Below are positions 48,430 to 60,657 of a DNA stretch of 64,000 bases, piece by piece (positions within the stretch are counted from its first letter, which is position 1; the number at the start of each line of letters is the position of its first letter). Where the stretch lies: NCBI GenBank assembly GCA_030737835.1, contig CM060852.1, positions 21,127,868 to 21,191,867 of the forward strand. Reading direction: 5' to 3'. The DNA is from Acorus gramineus (taxonomy: Eukaryota > Streptophyta > Magnoliopsida > Acorales > Acoraceae). The notes below the pieces were generated by a model that saw only the letters and a list, made by a program, of their open reading frames with translations, was not told the DNA's origin and did not search any database. The position numbers and the translations under genes are program-made.

Positions 48430-49374
48430 TTTTTTTTCCTTCTTATTAATCATGTTTGATGGTTGACAAAAAAACAATAATTGAGTAGTTGACCACAAGT
48501 TGTGAAGTTGTATTGATCAGAAATTTATATTGTTCCTTTACCAAGAAGAAATTAATGGTTGATTAATTAGCACGCAACTGTTTAATATGTTCTTAATGCG
48601 AACTCCCAATTAAAATGTGTTTACATGAACAATGATGCACCAAGCAAAAAATAAAATAAATGAACAATGATGCATGTATTAAAATGTATATATATAATAC
48701 ACTGTATTCCAAAGAGTTGGAGGTACAAAGAGTGGACTTTACAAGCCACTAGGAAAATTTGGAAGGAATGTGGTGACCTTACAATTGTCAAATATTTTGT
48801 TTTATAGTAATCATGTTTTATTAAAATTCCATTTGGTTTTGCATAATTTTTGGGGTTGCACATTCAAATAGTTAATCATAAACACAGTGACATGTACAAT
48901 GTTAAATCACAAACATATTAGTTATATATTATTTATAATAGCCTACGATAAAATCACATATACCAATTATAACATAGTTTTTTAGTTATAAAATCAAAAC
49001 AACTATATAAACTCATTATATAGACAGAGGGTAAAAACAAGAGAAGATGCTATTTAGTTTAAAAGGGATATAGATATTAATTTAATTAATTTGTAAATGG
49101 TAAAATAAACATTAAATTTAAAATTCCTTGTGGAATTTGAGATTACCACAAAAAATGGTAGGAATTTGATTCCACTTTAATTTTTTACATGCCTTGATTT
49201 AATTCAGTGGAATGGGGCTCACAATTATCTTCAAGATTACCACTAATCTTGCAAACACTGGATTTTACATACTTTCCTGGTAATCTCATAGATAATCAAA
49301 ATCCATCACAGAATGACACGAACCAATGGAGCACAAATGAGAGAGAGAGAGGGGGGGGGGGGGTTGGTTTCCTT
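48430..49374. other. Intergenic DNA between the Mutator-like element and GDSL pseudogene B
   Basis: AT-rich. A (GA)n G13 run at 49341-49363 lies just past the pseudogene B stop codon. No gene seen. Confidence 0.4.
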
Positions 49375-49996
49375 TTAGACTCCGATGAGAGAGGAGTGGC
49401 GGCATGGAATAGGGACCATAAATGACACCAAGTGCTATTTGATGGTAGGCAGCTCAGTCAAGTGGACACCATCCCAATCAATGATTTCTGATGGGTTCTT
49501 GCATAGATTGAAGCCAGGAGCAGCACACCAGATACATTAAGGACTATAGGGACCCCTCCTCCACAGCATGCATTGAGAGAATCAGCGTACCCTGTCATGG
49601 TTATTGCAAGTGATTAGTATAATCTAACAAAATTAAATTAAGGACTTAAATATACATTTCTTTCTAACTTAAACTTGTTAAATATCTGTATTCATATGCA
49701 AAATGACTAAAATACGGATACAAATACAATGGTTTGATAATTATCTGAATTTGATAAGAGTTATAAAATTATAGATTTATATTATATATAGAATTATTAT
49801 AGGGGACTACAGCATGCATAGAGAGAATGGATAAAACCTGTCATCATGCAAAATGCCCAAAATGTTGAAAAGATTAAATTTCATTTTAAAAATGCTTTAT
49901 TTTCTAATTTAGGAAGTGAAAATGCGTTTTTCAATGAATTTGCAATTATAACTGTTTCTAAAATTAGATACTTTTTTTGTATTTTTCTTTCAGTAT

Positions 49997-50173
49997 TGTT
50001 AGAATAAAGAAAATGAAATTGTTGTTGTATTAGAGGAGCTAAATGCTATATTTATAGATACATGGAGGAAAACCTAAAATACTAAAAAAAGAAATTAGAA
50101 AAACTAGGAAACTAATAATATAATAATAATGATAATAAAGACATAATATTATCATAATAATAACTCTTTAACA
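49997..50173 (-). repeat. 3' LTR of copy B (left in the window)
   Basis: 177 bp, TG...CA, related to copy A LTRs in reverse complement; shares GAGGAGCTAAATGCT and CTATAAATA promoter sequence. Confidence 0.92.
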
Positions 50174-50559
50174 CCCCTCCCAAACTCTGAAAGGTAAAAC
50201 CCTTAGAGTTTACACAAAAATGATAAGGTGGCGGAGGCTGGCGACAGCGACGGGCGGCAGGGTGGGGCACGACACAACGCGGTAGGGCGCGGTAGAGGCA
50301 TGTGCAGGCACAGTAGGGGCACGTGCAGACGTGGCAGGAGTGCAACAAAGGCACAGCAGGGGCGCTACAAGCGGCAGGGGTGCGAGCATGCGCAACAGGG
50401 GCGCAATAGAGGCACGGCATGGGTGCTGCACGGCGCAGGAGGGGCAAGGACAGGAACGTGGACGGGCGTAGAGACGGGCCCGAACATGCGCGCAGACGAC
50501 GCGAAGAACAAAGAGAGAGGACAAAGAGCGCACATAAAGGAAGACGCGTACGGCGGCTA

Positions 50560-50900
50560 CAATGCTGCGAAAAGAGAAAGAGCGCACATAGAAGAAGACA
50601 TGTGCGGAGGCAGCAAGAGGAGTCACGAGATTGCACGAAGAGCGTGAGGGGCGGTCGGTGCCGCAAGGAGATGCGTGAAGGTGTGCAAAGGGAGTCACGA
50701 GATTGCATGATAGTGCGAGAGGGCGGTCGATGCTGTAGGAAGATGCGCGGAGGTGTGCAAGAGGAGTCGCGAGATTGCACGAGAGCGCGATAGGGCGGTC
50801 GATGCTGTAGGAAGATGCGTGGAGGTGTGCAAGAGGAGTCGCGAGATTGCATGAGAGCACGAGAGGGCGGTCGATGCCGTAGGGAGATGTCGGTAGAGGG
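50560..50900 (-). repeat. Short tandem units in copy B related to the 126-bp repeat of copy A
   Basis: GTGTGCAAGAGGAGTC.CGAGATTGCA followed by GGGCGGTCGATGC recurs three or four times with a period of about 65 bp; single GGAGTCACGAGATTGCACG blocks lie further left. Confidence 0.7.
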
Positions 50901-51589
50901 CGGCCAAGAGCAGCAGAGAGCGCTGGAGGGTGGCCGGAGACGGCCAAGAGCGGCCAAAGGATCGCCGAAGATGGCGGAGAGTGGCCGAGAGCAGCGGAGA
51001 GTACTGGAGGGTGGCCGGAGATGGCCAAGAGCGGCCAAAGGATCGCCGAGGGCAGCGGAGGGCCACAAGAGAGCAGCTGGAGGTGGCCGAGAGAGGCAGA
51101 GGATCACCGGAGGTGGCGGAGAGCGGCCGGAGGGCTGCCGGGAAGCGGCGGCCGATGGTGGCCGACAGCGGAAGGCGGTGGCTGGTGTGCGCACAGGTGG
51201 CAGGGGCGCACAGGAGCTCGTAGGGTAGGGCAGATCAGGGCCCTTGCCAGCTCCGGGACGCACATGAGTGCGTTGGCGCGCTGGACAGGTGTCCCGGACA
51301 GGTTCCTGGGAGATCCGAGGCAAGATCTAGGCGCTGTCCCGGGAGTGCTGGCACAAGCTGGTAGGGTCTGGCACTCGCTGGCAGGCGCTGAAACACGTTG
51401 GCACGCAAATCCCGAGAGATCCGGGAGCGCTGTCACGCGCTGGCAGTGCAGATCCTGGGAGATCCGAGAGCGCTGTCACGTGCTGGCAAGACAGATCCTG
51501 GGAGATCCGAGAGCGCTGTCACGTGCTGGCAAGACAGATCCCGGGAGATTCGGGAACTCTGGCACGCGTTGGTAGGGCAGACAGGACGC

Positions 51590-52140
51590 GACTGTAGGGC
51601 TGGCAAGGCAAGTCAGCAGGGTTGGCAGGGCGCGATGGCAGGGCGAGGCAGGTCGTGTCGGCAGGGCTAGCAGGGCACGTTGGCAGGGCTGGAAGGGCAC
51701 GTCGGCATGGCATGGCAGTGCTGGCAGGTCCGTGGACATGGTATGACGGCAGGGCTGGCAGGGCACAACAGGGCTGACACGGCACGACGGCAGGGCTGGC
51801 AGGGCATGTTCGGCAGGGCACGACGGCAGGGCACGGTAGGGCTGGCAGGTCCATCGACGGGGCACGACGGCAGGGTTGGCATGGCACGTCGGCACGGCGC
51901 GATGGCAAGGCTAAGCAAGGCGTGTTGGCAAGGTTGGCAGGGCACGACGGCAGGGCTGGCAGGGCACATCGGCAGGGCATGGCAGGGCTGGCAGGTCCGT
52001 CGGCAGGCTGGAAGGGCACATCGGCAGAGCGCGATGGCAGGGCGAGGCAGGGCGTGTTGGCTAGGCTGGCAGGTCCATCGGCAGGGCACGATGGCAGGGC
52101 TAGTAGGGCACGCCGACAAGGCACGGCAGGGCGAGACGGT
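51590..52140 (-). repeat. GGCAGGGCTGGCAGGGC minisatellite in copy B
   Basis: Units of about 27-33 bp of the form GCACGACGGCAGGGCTGGCAG repeat about 17 times. It occupies the position that the CGTCGTGCC triplet block has in copy A. Confidence 0.85.
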
Positions 52141-52220
52141 TTGCTGAGAAGCGCGAAGGCATGGGAATGTGCGTGATGGTGCAAGGTGGAGCTTTTAGAT
52201 CTCGCGAGCAAAATTCATCC

Positions 52221-52255
52221 CCCGCTCCGATTGAAGACTCCTCAATCGGAGCGGG
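52221..52255 (-). other. Leader hairpin of copy B
   Basis: CCCGCTCCGATTGA pairs with TCAATCGGAGCGGG, a 14-bp stem, about 49 nt from the primer-binding site. It matches copy A in stem sequence and place. Confidence 0.75.
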
Positions 52256-52303
52256 AAAGGGAAAGAAATTTTTTTTTTGTGGATCTAGGGTTTTTGAAGT
52301 GGA

Positions 52304-52316
52304 GGCTCTGATACCA
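52304..52316 (-). other. Primer-binding site of copy B
   Basis: The reverse complement reads TGGTATCAGAGCC next to the 5' LTR, the same initiator-tRNA-Met type as copy A. Confidence 0.9.
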
Positions 52317-52493
52317 TGTTAGAATAAAGAAAATGAAATTGTTGTTATATTAGAGGAGCTAAATGCTTTATTTATAGATACATAGAGGAAAACCTAAAAT
52401 ACCAGAAAAGAAAACTAGGAAAACTAGGAAACTAATAATATAATAATAATGATAATAAAGACATAATATTATCTTAATAATGACTCTTTAACA
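52317..52493 (-). repeat. 5' LTR of copy B (right in the window)
   Basis: 177 bp, with roughly ten differences from its partner by eye, so copy B is probably older than copy A. Followed by AGTAT. Confidence 0.92.
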
Positions 52494-54459
52494 AGTATTT
52501 ACATTTGAAAACATGTTTGAATTAAGTATTATTCTTACAAAAAAAAATCTTAGAATATGTTTCCTAACATTAATTTTGAATGATCTCATATAATTTTAGG
52601 TAATTTTTGGAAGCAATTAATTACAATTGTTTTCCTAGGTGCACACATGAATAAGCGTCACCATCCAGTTAGTAATTTATTGATTCCAAATCATTATGTA
52701 ATTGATTCGAGTCAATTACCAAGACAACCAATCCTACCAACAACACACTATAAAAATGTATTAAAATTAAATAATATATAAAAAATAGAAAAAAATATAG
52801 AAAATATGAGATAAAAGTATATAATAAATTGGAAAAACCAATATCGCACAACATTAGATAATAATACAAGCTAAGTCGGACATAGATAAATTGATAGATA
52901 TATTATTGCATGCAATACTATCAAATTAAACATGTACCTTACGAATTAAAATACAAATCAATCTAAAAAATATATATAATATACTACAAACATACTCACC
53001 TTGGTAAGGTGTATACTTCGATAATTTTTTTTTCACATTTTGTATAAATACATTCATGCAATTCATTATAGCATATTTTTCATTAGATGAGGTATATTAT
53101 TTTAAAAAATTCAAAATACTTGTAGATTGAATTTAGGGCTACAAAATGGACTGGATGTAACATTATTTGACTAGGAAATCCATCCAGATCACTCGATCCT
53201 GCAAGTTAGATCACAAGTTTTTAAGCTCTTGCTTATATAGTGAGATAAACTATTCTGATATAGATAACTATTACAGTATAGATAGCTATACCATTAAAAT
53301 AAGTCATTGTTTATTTGATTGAATTTTTTAGTTATCTTCATTTGGAAATATAACAATTAATTAAGCTCATTGTTTGATTGACTATGAAAAAATGTGGATA
53401 TATAAAAGATGAATATGATGTGAATAATAATTCATATTTTTCTTGATTTATAAAATGTATTGACATGTGATTTCACATATAGATCACCCTTATATCACTG
53501 GAATAGACTGGGGTGGAATAATTCAATTTCAAGCTGGAGAGACTAAAATGCTATTACCTGCCAGCTCTTTTTCAACTATTCTGGTATAATTATATTCCTT
53601 TATTCCATGAAGGCAAACCCCTATATTGAGTTTATTTACCTCTATTCCAATTTATTCCAGTGCCTTATTCTTGTAATCTAAATATACAACCCAAAAAGGT
53701 CAAGTTGAGGCGAATTGTAGAGACGAATGGATGTTCCATACGAAGCTGTTTCACAGCCTCTTTGAGCAACTTATTGTGATACATCGACATGTCGTTATAC
53801 CTCTTCAAACATCCGTTCAGTACTGGATCATAGCCTGTCTCGTTTGGTTTGCTCAAAAGAGTCAGAGAAATAGCAGTGCATCCTAATGGAATTATAGGTT
53901 TGGCACCAACATCTTCCTCGCGCCATGCCCGATCAATACCTGAGAAACAGATGCATATGAAGCCTGCATTTGAATGTGCGGTTGATACGCTGAGATTCTT
54001 AGGATTTTGAAAATTGTTTTTGTTAGCTTTTCGATCGCTGGATTTTTTAGCTCCAAAAGCGTGCAAGATGTGGTTTGAAAAATTAAATGTTGAAAATGCG
54101 TTTTAGACTCTCTTTTCTAAACATGAAATCTGGCTAAACACACAAATCCAAATAGAACAAAAAACTGATTAAAAAAACTCTGTTTAAGAACTCGCAAACT
54201 GACTCAAGAGAATAGTCCTTTGTGAATCTGAGTGTTTAAACTTTTTGGTCAAATCGGATCATTGACTCAGTGGATGTCAACAATTTTCTTGTCTAATGAT
54301 TTGGTTAATTGATCTTTTATTAGGACCATCAATCAACTACTTAAATAAGAATAGCTAATATACTTGATTAGTCAAGTTTAACTATTATTTTTTTAAAAAA
54401 AATTGACAGATCCTCAATCTCTTCCTACTGTAAAACTGCTCCTTTTTTTTATATATGTT

Positions 54460-54905
54460 TGGTACATAGGCTCAGATTGGGCGACACAGATGCAGGGTCT
54501 GCTCTGATAATTGAATTTTTGAATGGATCCTAAGTGAAAATTTAAATCGGGGCCCCATATATTATATTTTTTAAAAATCTATATTGTTTTAATCTTGTAC
54601 ATTATAGATGCACAATATTATATAATAATTTAAATTAAAACATTATATAATATCATATATACTTAATAAAACAAAAAATTAAATTTAAAAATTGAAATGT
54701 CTATTGGATTATAGTTGCAGAGATTTAGGGAAAAGAGAAATTATAAGGGAATATCAAACACACTGAGAAAGTTTATCGAGAGGATTAATTAAGGTAACAC
54801 ATCTCACTGAACGATTTTATTAAAGATGACTCTTAGGGGCCCTTGTTGGGTAGGGGCCCTAGGCAATTGTCTTGGTGGCCTTGCCCCAGAGTCGACTCTA
54901 CACAG
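54460..54905. mobile_element. GGGGCCC-bounded repeat relic in intron 3 of pseudogene B
   Basis: Left block TCGGGGCCCCATATAT and right block GGTAGGGGCCCTAGGCAATT enclose AT-rich sequence. This GGGCCCTAGGCAATTG type is a common plant repeat. Limits are approximate. Confidence 0.4.
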
Positions 54906-54960
54906 ATGGTGGACATAGATTACAAACACACATCCGAAAGGACTGGTCTCCTTTTTTTTT

Positions 54961-55012
54961 TTGTTCTACTGTCAGAGGCAGGATTCGAACCCACATCCCT
55001 GTCGTGAAACTG
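54961..55012 (-). mobile_element. Truncated tRNA-derived SINE-like sequence
   Basis: On the minus strand GGGATGTGGGTTCGAATCCT contains a pol III B box (GGTTCGAATCC), followed by CTCTGACAGTAGAAC and an A tail. Flanks CTCCTTT on both sides may be the target duplication. Confidence 0.5.
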
Positions 55013-55069
55013 CCTCCTTTAAATTTTGAGATGACAACTGAAAATTAAAGACCAAACTCCAATTTTTAG

Positions 55070-55168
55070 CAAACCGAGCTTTGGTTAAGTCGACAAGCAT
55101 CTTCCACCTCTGTGAAAGAGGTCAAGGGATCAAATCCTGGGGAGCACCATTCCTCAAAAAAAAAAAAA
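55070..55168 (+). mobile_element. tRNA-derived SINE-like insertion
   Basis: It has an A-box-like TGGTTAAGTCG, a B-box-like GGATCAAATCC and an A14 tail, and is flanked by a perfect 14-bp duplication ACTCCAATTTTTAG (55056-55069, 55169-55182). About 100 bp. Confidence 0.75.
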
Positions 55169-57314
55169 ACTCCAATTTTTAGAAGGTAGAAAATGCTTCT
55201 ACCAGTAAAGCAAAAATTTTAAAAATAAAATAATAATGAGGACCAAGGCCTCCGAATTAAATAATTTTAAACGATTTTCTATTTAATATATTTTTTTCAC
55301 TTATTTTTATTTGTCTTTCTTTTTTATGTTATTTAATGTTTAAATAATTTCGTTAACTGGATTAGTTGACTGAGTTACTAACTTAAAATTTTTAAATAAT
55401 GATGATAAGAACCAGAACAGATCATTTGCTAAACTTACCTTGGCAGCAGATGAAACAGTTTCAGTAACTTTGGGCACATATTTCAGGACTTCTTCGAGAG
55501 GCTAACACCCTGAGAAAGAGGTACATATGTTGTAATCGTCACCGCCGATCCTGCCGAGCACGAACAAGGATTTGCTCATGTAATTTCTACCATCTGCATA
55601 TACAACAGGTTAATTAAGAAAGATTAGAGAATTACTGTGTGTCAAAATGACATATATCATCTCACATATTTAATATATTAAATTTATGGTATAGAGATGG
55701 ATTGTTGATGCAAAAATGCCTTTGAGATTAGATTTCAACATCTACACAATAAGAGAATAAAATCATGCACACAAAAGAACATATAGATTTAAGCAAAATT
55801 TGTTGTATACACAGAGAAGAAGGAAACGATTCAATATTATTAAGTAATCAAATCTAGAAATCTCCTAAGTCATTCTCAGCTCCGCTCCTTTCTCTCAAAG
55901 AAAAACTCTATACATGCTGCCTCTCATAGAAAAATAAATTATCTTAATCGTATAACAAGGAAGAGTAAATTACATATGTAAAGTAAAAGGTAAAAAAAAA
56001 AATGATGAAAATACCCATTTCTTTCAAAGGTCCGACACTAGGCACTCACCAATAAGCTCATTCATGTCCGAATGCAAGACATATCACAACGTAAATCGAC
56101 CGAAACTCAGAACTAAATCAAGCAATGCCAGAGGTTTTGCTGTTTACTTGCCTTGTTCAATGCCGCAAAGCGAAGGCTTGAGGGTCTCGAACCACCGAAG
56201 CTGATCGCCCAACGTGTTGTTTGATTTGAGCGCTGTCGTCGCTCCGCCTACTGCGAAGTTAATGCTGCCTTGGAAGTCTGCCGTTGGGTCCTGCTAGATT
56301 TGGTGGGAGCTATGGATGCCCGAATGCCTCCACTGAATATATTATCACACCAGTTTAACAATTCAGCATTAATTTGTTGCACTAATTGAGGCAATGGACA
56401 CATGCAATTCATAAAAATTCCATCCAAACCAGACCACCGAGTGCAGGGGGAGAGGTAGTCGAATATCTTTAGTGTTAGGATGTTTCCGTTTAAAGTTATT
56501 TTGTGACAGATAACTATACCAGTAGAATAAGTCCATTTTAATGAGGATTTCTTATTCTTACTTGTTCAAAAATAGCTATATCTATCCATAAATTGCAAAT
56601 AAACAATTTTTTTTTTGTTAATTAAAGGGACACAGGTCGACTTGGTTCGCTCTTGGTTCCTCCTTGGATATTAATTAAATCTAATCCCTGAACCCTCTCT
56701 TGTGTATCTCTCTATAAATTTTTTCATATATATAGCAGTACAAAATTGATTAACAATAAAAAAAAAAACAAGTATTTTCATTTATTCTCTCATGTTTCAC
56801 ATTTATTTTTAACCAAACAAGGGGTTTCGGGTGTATTTTGTATAATTTCTGATATATAAAAAGAAAGAAAGAATTTGAATCAAAGGAAAACTATTACAAA
56901 AATGTCATTCTATTCTTTGATCAGTTTTTTTTTTTTTTAATTTATGCATACAATGAAAAGTGATAAAAAGAAATTTTTTATTTTATTTTTTGAAGTTTAC
57001 TTTTCTCTCTTTCCTCCATAAATTTTCTATCATAGACACACCCTTACTAACAAAATCGATGATCACCTGACCATATGAGAAACGCCCGGTGGGAAGGTTG
57101 AAGTACGTCTCGCCGCTGTAAGGGAATTGGCCAGTCATGAAGGTAGGAATCAGACGAATAATGTTTCCAGTGTCGGAAAGCGAGTCATCGAAGTTGAATA
57201 TCGTTGGGAATGGATGAGACATGCTGTGGGTGACGCCGATGCAGAAGAAGATGCACAGTAAGAAATTAAGGTAGAGAAAACCATGAGACCTAGAGAGGGA
57301 GGAGAAGATGCCAT

Positions 57315-58700
57315 ATTATCTAATGTGGTTATTTTTGGTGTGCAACTTCTGGGCTTTTGAACTCATATATATGAGTGCTGATACACACAACCCATTTTTA
57401 CAGCCCGTACGCTATGATAATATAGTATATACTGCACTATCATAGTGTAGACTGTACTATCATAGTATATATTGTAGTATGTTTTTTTTTTATTTTTTCA
57501 CCATGAAAAAAATACACTAATGTATCTCAGTATATATTTTATTTCATATAATAACATGCACTTCAAATGGTGAGTGTATAATTTTTTATAAAAAAAGAAA
57601 AATAGGATGGATTGCAATTGGGGCTACAATGGGAGCTACATGTATCTTTTTCCCATATATATAGAGAGAAAAGTTATACATTGTGCTTATTGGGCTACTA
57701 ACCTAAGGGGAATGGCGCATATACTGTTTGAGAAACTTATATTGTCAATTTTGGCGTGACACGACGGTGAATCATTTTTGGGATGGTAGAAACCTTTTCT
57801 ACTTGTTTCACGATTGCACCTACTATCTTGTATCTCCCACCTTGTTTGTATTTTACGTTAATGAAGAGGTGTATCGCATTCAAAACTAGAATCATCTTGA
57901 GGGCTCAAACACTCAATCATGTTTACAATCTCGTATGCAATAGGAAGATAGTCTTTCAATAGAGTATACACTCTACTAATACAATATATCAAACTATTGT
58001 GGTATACACTCCACTAGCCAGTGTATTATACTACACTCATTCAATTAAAATTAATTTTTAAAAAATTTTAAAAAATAAAAGATTATGCTGATTTATCTAT
58101 ATTTATATTTTAATTTTTATAATAGTATGTATTTTATTAATTAAATGAATATACATTTTTAAAAAATTAATTAAAATGTAGGGAAATACAAACTTACATT
58201 TATATTTTAATTTTTATAATAGTATGTATTTTATTAATTAAATGAATATACATTTTTAAAAAATTAAAATGTAGAAAAATACGAACATTTCATTTTTCAA
58301 AGAGCTTACGTGACAGTGAGAGAAAAAAATGAGTTGGAGGAGAAAAAGCTGTAATGTCATCATTAAAAGAGGGGTAGGATAGTCATTTTCCAACCATGGT
58401 TAAATCTTAATGTGATTATATTAATACAATTCAAAATTTAAAATTATTTACAGGGGTTACAAGGATTTGCCGACGGAAAGCTATCATATTAATACATAAT
58501 AATAACCCTCATGAATATGGGCATACAATCCAGCTGACATTTCAATTGTTGAAATACAAATTGAACACTAGGTCATGTCAACTTTAACTTTTTTTTTTTT
58601 TGATTGGTGTGTCAACTGTAACTTGACAAACATACTTGTACACATGAGTTTCTGTGACAACTAGCATGACTGATATTGATTGAAAGCGGGCTACAACAAA
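57315..58700. other. Intergenic DNA upstream of GDSL pseudogene B
   Basis: Near 57365-57375 CATATATATGAG is the pseudogene B TATA counterpart. Around 57410-57540 CTATCATAGTATA phrases repeat in both directions. No gene seen. Confidence 0.4.
58101..58290. repeat. 97-bp tandem duplication
   Basis: ATTTATATTTTAATTTTTAT and the following AGTATGTATTTTATTAATT recur at 58101 and 58198 with little change. Confidence 0.85.
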
Positions 58701-58712
58701 CCGTTTACTTAA

Positions 58713-58945
58713 CGGTGCGTTTGAAAACACCGTTTGAAAAATAGTTTTTAGTTTTTGTGTTTTAAGCACACCTTCTGATGGTGTAATGATGATGACTGTT
58801 TTATGGAACACAGATTTTGAGACACAATTTAGAGATAAAATCTAGTAATGATGATGTATTTAAGTTGACATGTTTAATAACAACTTTTAGCTTTACCTTA
58901 TGAAAAAGCTAAAAGCTACTTTTATATATGTTGTCAAACAGGGTT
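58713..58945. mobile_element. Tourist-like (PIF/Harbinger) MITE, intact, 233 bp
   Basis: Ends CGGTGCGTTTGAAAAC and, inverted, AACCCTGTTTGACAAC, with TAA on both sides (58710-58712, 58946-58948). It is the same family as the split MITE at 59089-62903. Confidence 0.75.
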
Positions 58946-59503
58946 TAAGAGGGACTGAAAGTATGTGCAATTATTATTTTTGGATACATATGTAAACTCG
59001 TTTTTAAGCCAGGGCCAACCCCGATAATGAGATTTTTATTATTTTGAAGATCAAGCAAGATAGATGAGGACTGTTGGTTGATCCTTAGCCCTTGTTTGGC
59101 AATATCCTAAAAAAACAGTTTTTAACTTTTTTATAAGTTAAAATTAAAAACTCACTACAAGAAAAATGGTATTTAGCCACAAAATTTTTATCCAAGGAAA
59201 ATTACTTTGTAGATAATTATATAAATCACTTTTACCACAGAAACTATTCCTTAGTAAAAGTATACATTATAGTGAGAAAAAGTACAAAATTATACAATAT
59301 TTATTGAGGAAGACATTCCTCGGTAAAAGCATATATTTTTTAAAATTAATACGTTTACCGAGGAAAAAGTATTGTTTTAGCACAATTCGTGGGTTTTGGT
59401 GCACCTTTGCCGAGGAAAACTTCATGGGGGACAAACTTAAACTATTCCTAAAGCATCCGTCATTTTTTTTTTCATACACTAATTCAACCCTAGAAAGACT
59501 CCG

Positions 59504-59740
59504 TCTCCCTCTCCGACCGGCAACCGCGCCTACTTCACCGGATCGCCGTCAACCTCCGTCGAAATGTCCATCGACGCCGTCCACCACCATCGGCACCACC
59601 GCCTCCGCCTCTGTCGAAAGGACATAATCCCCGGTGCTTCGGAGGAGTTCATGTCATCGCTCGCCAGTCGCTGCAGCGACCGTCGGAGATCAGCCTCGTT
59701 CGCCGCTTTGACCGTTGCTCCTCCGCCGAAATCCGATGTC
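59504..59740 (+). pseudogene. Captured first-exon-like segment, source unknown
   Basis: A GC-rich stretch in the AT-rich element runs from a CTCCCTCTCC leader through an ATG at 59564 (MSIDAVHHHRHHRLRL...) to a donor GTCAG|GTCAGT near 59740, the look of a plant 5' UTR and first exon. It may belong to the DUF3411 gene captured downstream or to another gene. Confidence 0.4.
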
Positions 59741-60657
59741 AGGTCAGTTTTGGTGATCGATCCATCTCTCTCTGTCTTATTCGTCTAAATTTGATTTTGA
59801 TCATAGCTTCTTCGTTGTTTTGATTTCATGAAAAATTTTGTCGCTTTAATTACTCTCTCCAGGTTCTTGTTTCCCCCCTTCTTTGAAGTAAGATTGAATT
59901 GATGATTTGCGCGACTGGTGAGTTATTCGAATAGAATTCTAGGTTTGGTAATCTAACGAGTGGAAAACAGTGACAGTATGAATTGCATGTTCGGATTTTT
60001 TTTTTTTTTTATCTACACTTCATTAAAATGAGGTCTTTAGATAGAGATCAACAGTGAATTTGGTTTAATCTTTTTGGGGCGACATGTCTCTGACTGATTT
60101 ATTGATGTCATTATGATACGCGATTGATAATGGAGCATGTCGATGAATATGCGATCGGTTTCCCTGGATTGCCGCCTGTGATGCTTATTTTCGACTAATT
60201 TGGGTGGCTTAATGCACTGCAAGTAGAATAGCTTAAAATAGTTGTATTTTTCAGAGCTTTGGCATATCTGATTGATATAACTTTCATGATCTTAAGCAAA
60301 TTGAAGCTTAAAGCTAGCGTTGATTAAGCTATTCTCTATTTATTGAGGATCAATACATTTTTTCCCTTGATTTCTCTTCCCATGTGACTATGGTTTTTAC
60401 AAATGTTGGTTTGCAAAGAAGATATTTGGTAATTGGACATCTTGGTGCTCTGACTTCCATCTAGTGAGCAAGGAATGGAACTCTTTTCATATTCTCCATA
60501 GTCAACATGCCCACCTTTGTTCTTTCAACATTATAGAATTCCCAACATATGAAATTTTTCATTATTTGATAACTGATTAATCTACAAGTTTGTTTGTCTC
60601 GTGTGGCTGACTGTCTAGTTTGATATAGATTCTTGTGATGGATTTATATATATACAG

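Larger units (their letters stand above)
49997..52493 (-). mobile_element. Non-autonomous LTR retrotransposon (copy B), same family as 22430-25087
   Basis: Two 177-bp LTRs (49997-50173, 52317-52493) in inverted orientation relative to copy A, a 5-bp duplication AGTAT (49992-49996, 52494-52498), a primer-binding site at 52316-52304 and a purine tract complement (CCCCTCCC) at 50174. The interior has no retroviral domains; it is a GC-rich chain of repeats that share order but not exact sequence with copy A. It lies in intron 4 of GDSL pseudogene B. Confidence 0.93.
49375..57314 (-). pseudogene. GDSL esterase pseudogene B (five exons, disabled, split by an LTR element)
   Basis: Exons: 57314-57048, 56332-56152, 55593-55439, 53939-53690 and 49591-49375. 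Lesions: a 1-base deletion early in exon 1 and a 12-base insertion before SHPFP; the GDS motif reads DDS (FNFDDSLSDTGN), losing the block I Gly; TAG replaces Tyr in GHPYLPP of exon 2, with a 1-base deletion after; GEIGGND has become GRIGGDD with a frameshift in exon 3; exon 4 has the same extra TA as pseudogene A and a deletion of about 45 bp between short repeats; exon 5 is 7 nt short and frameshifted. An LTR retrotransposon occupies intron 4. Confidence 0.9.

Noticed and set aside
50112..52211. Long Arg/Ala/Gly-rich open frames on both strands
   Set aside because: Same cause in copy B of the LTR element; frames change with repeat unit and match nothing.
55070..55168. Possible tRNA gene
   Set aside because: It has A- and B-box-like sequence but no cloverleaf stems I could draw, and it has an A tail and target duplication, so a SINE fits better.
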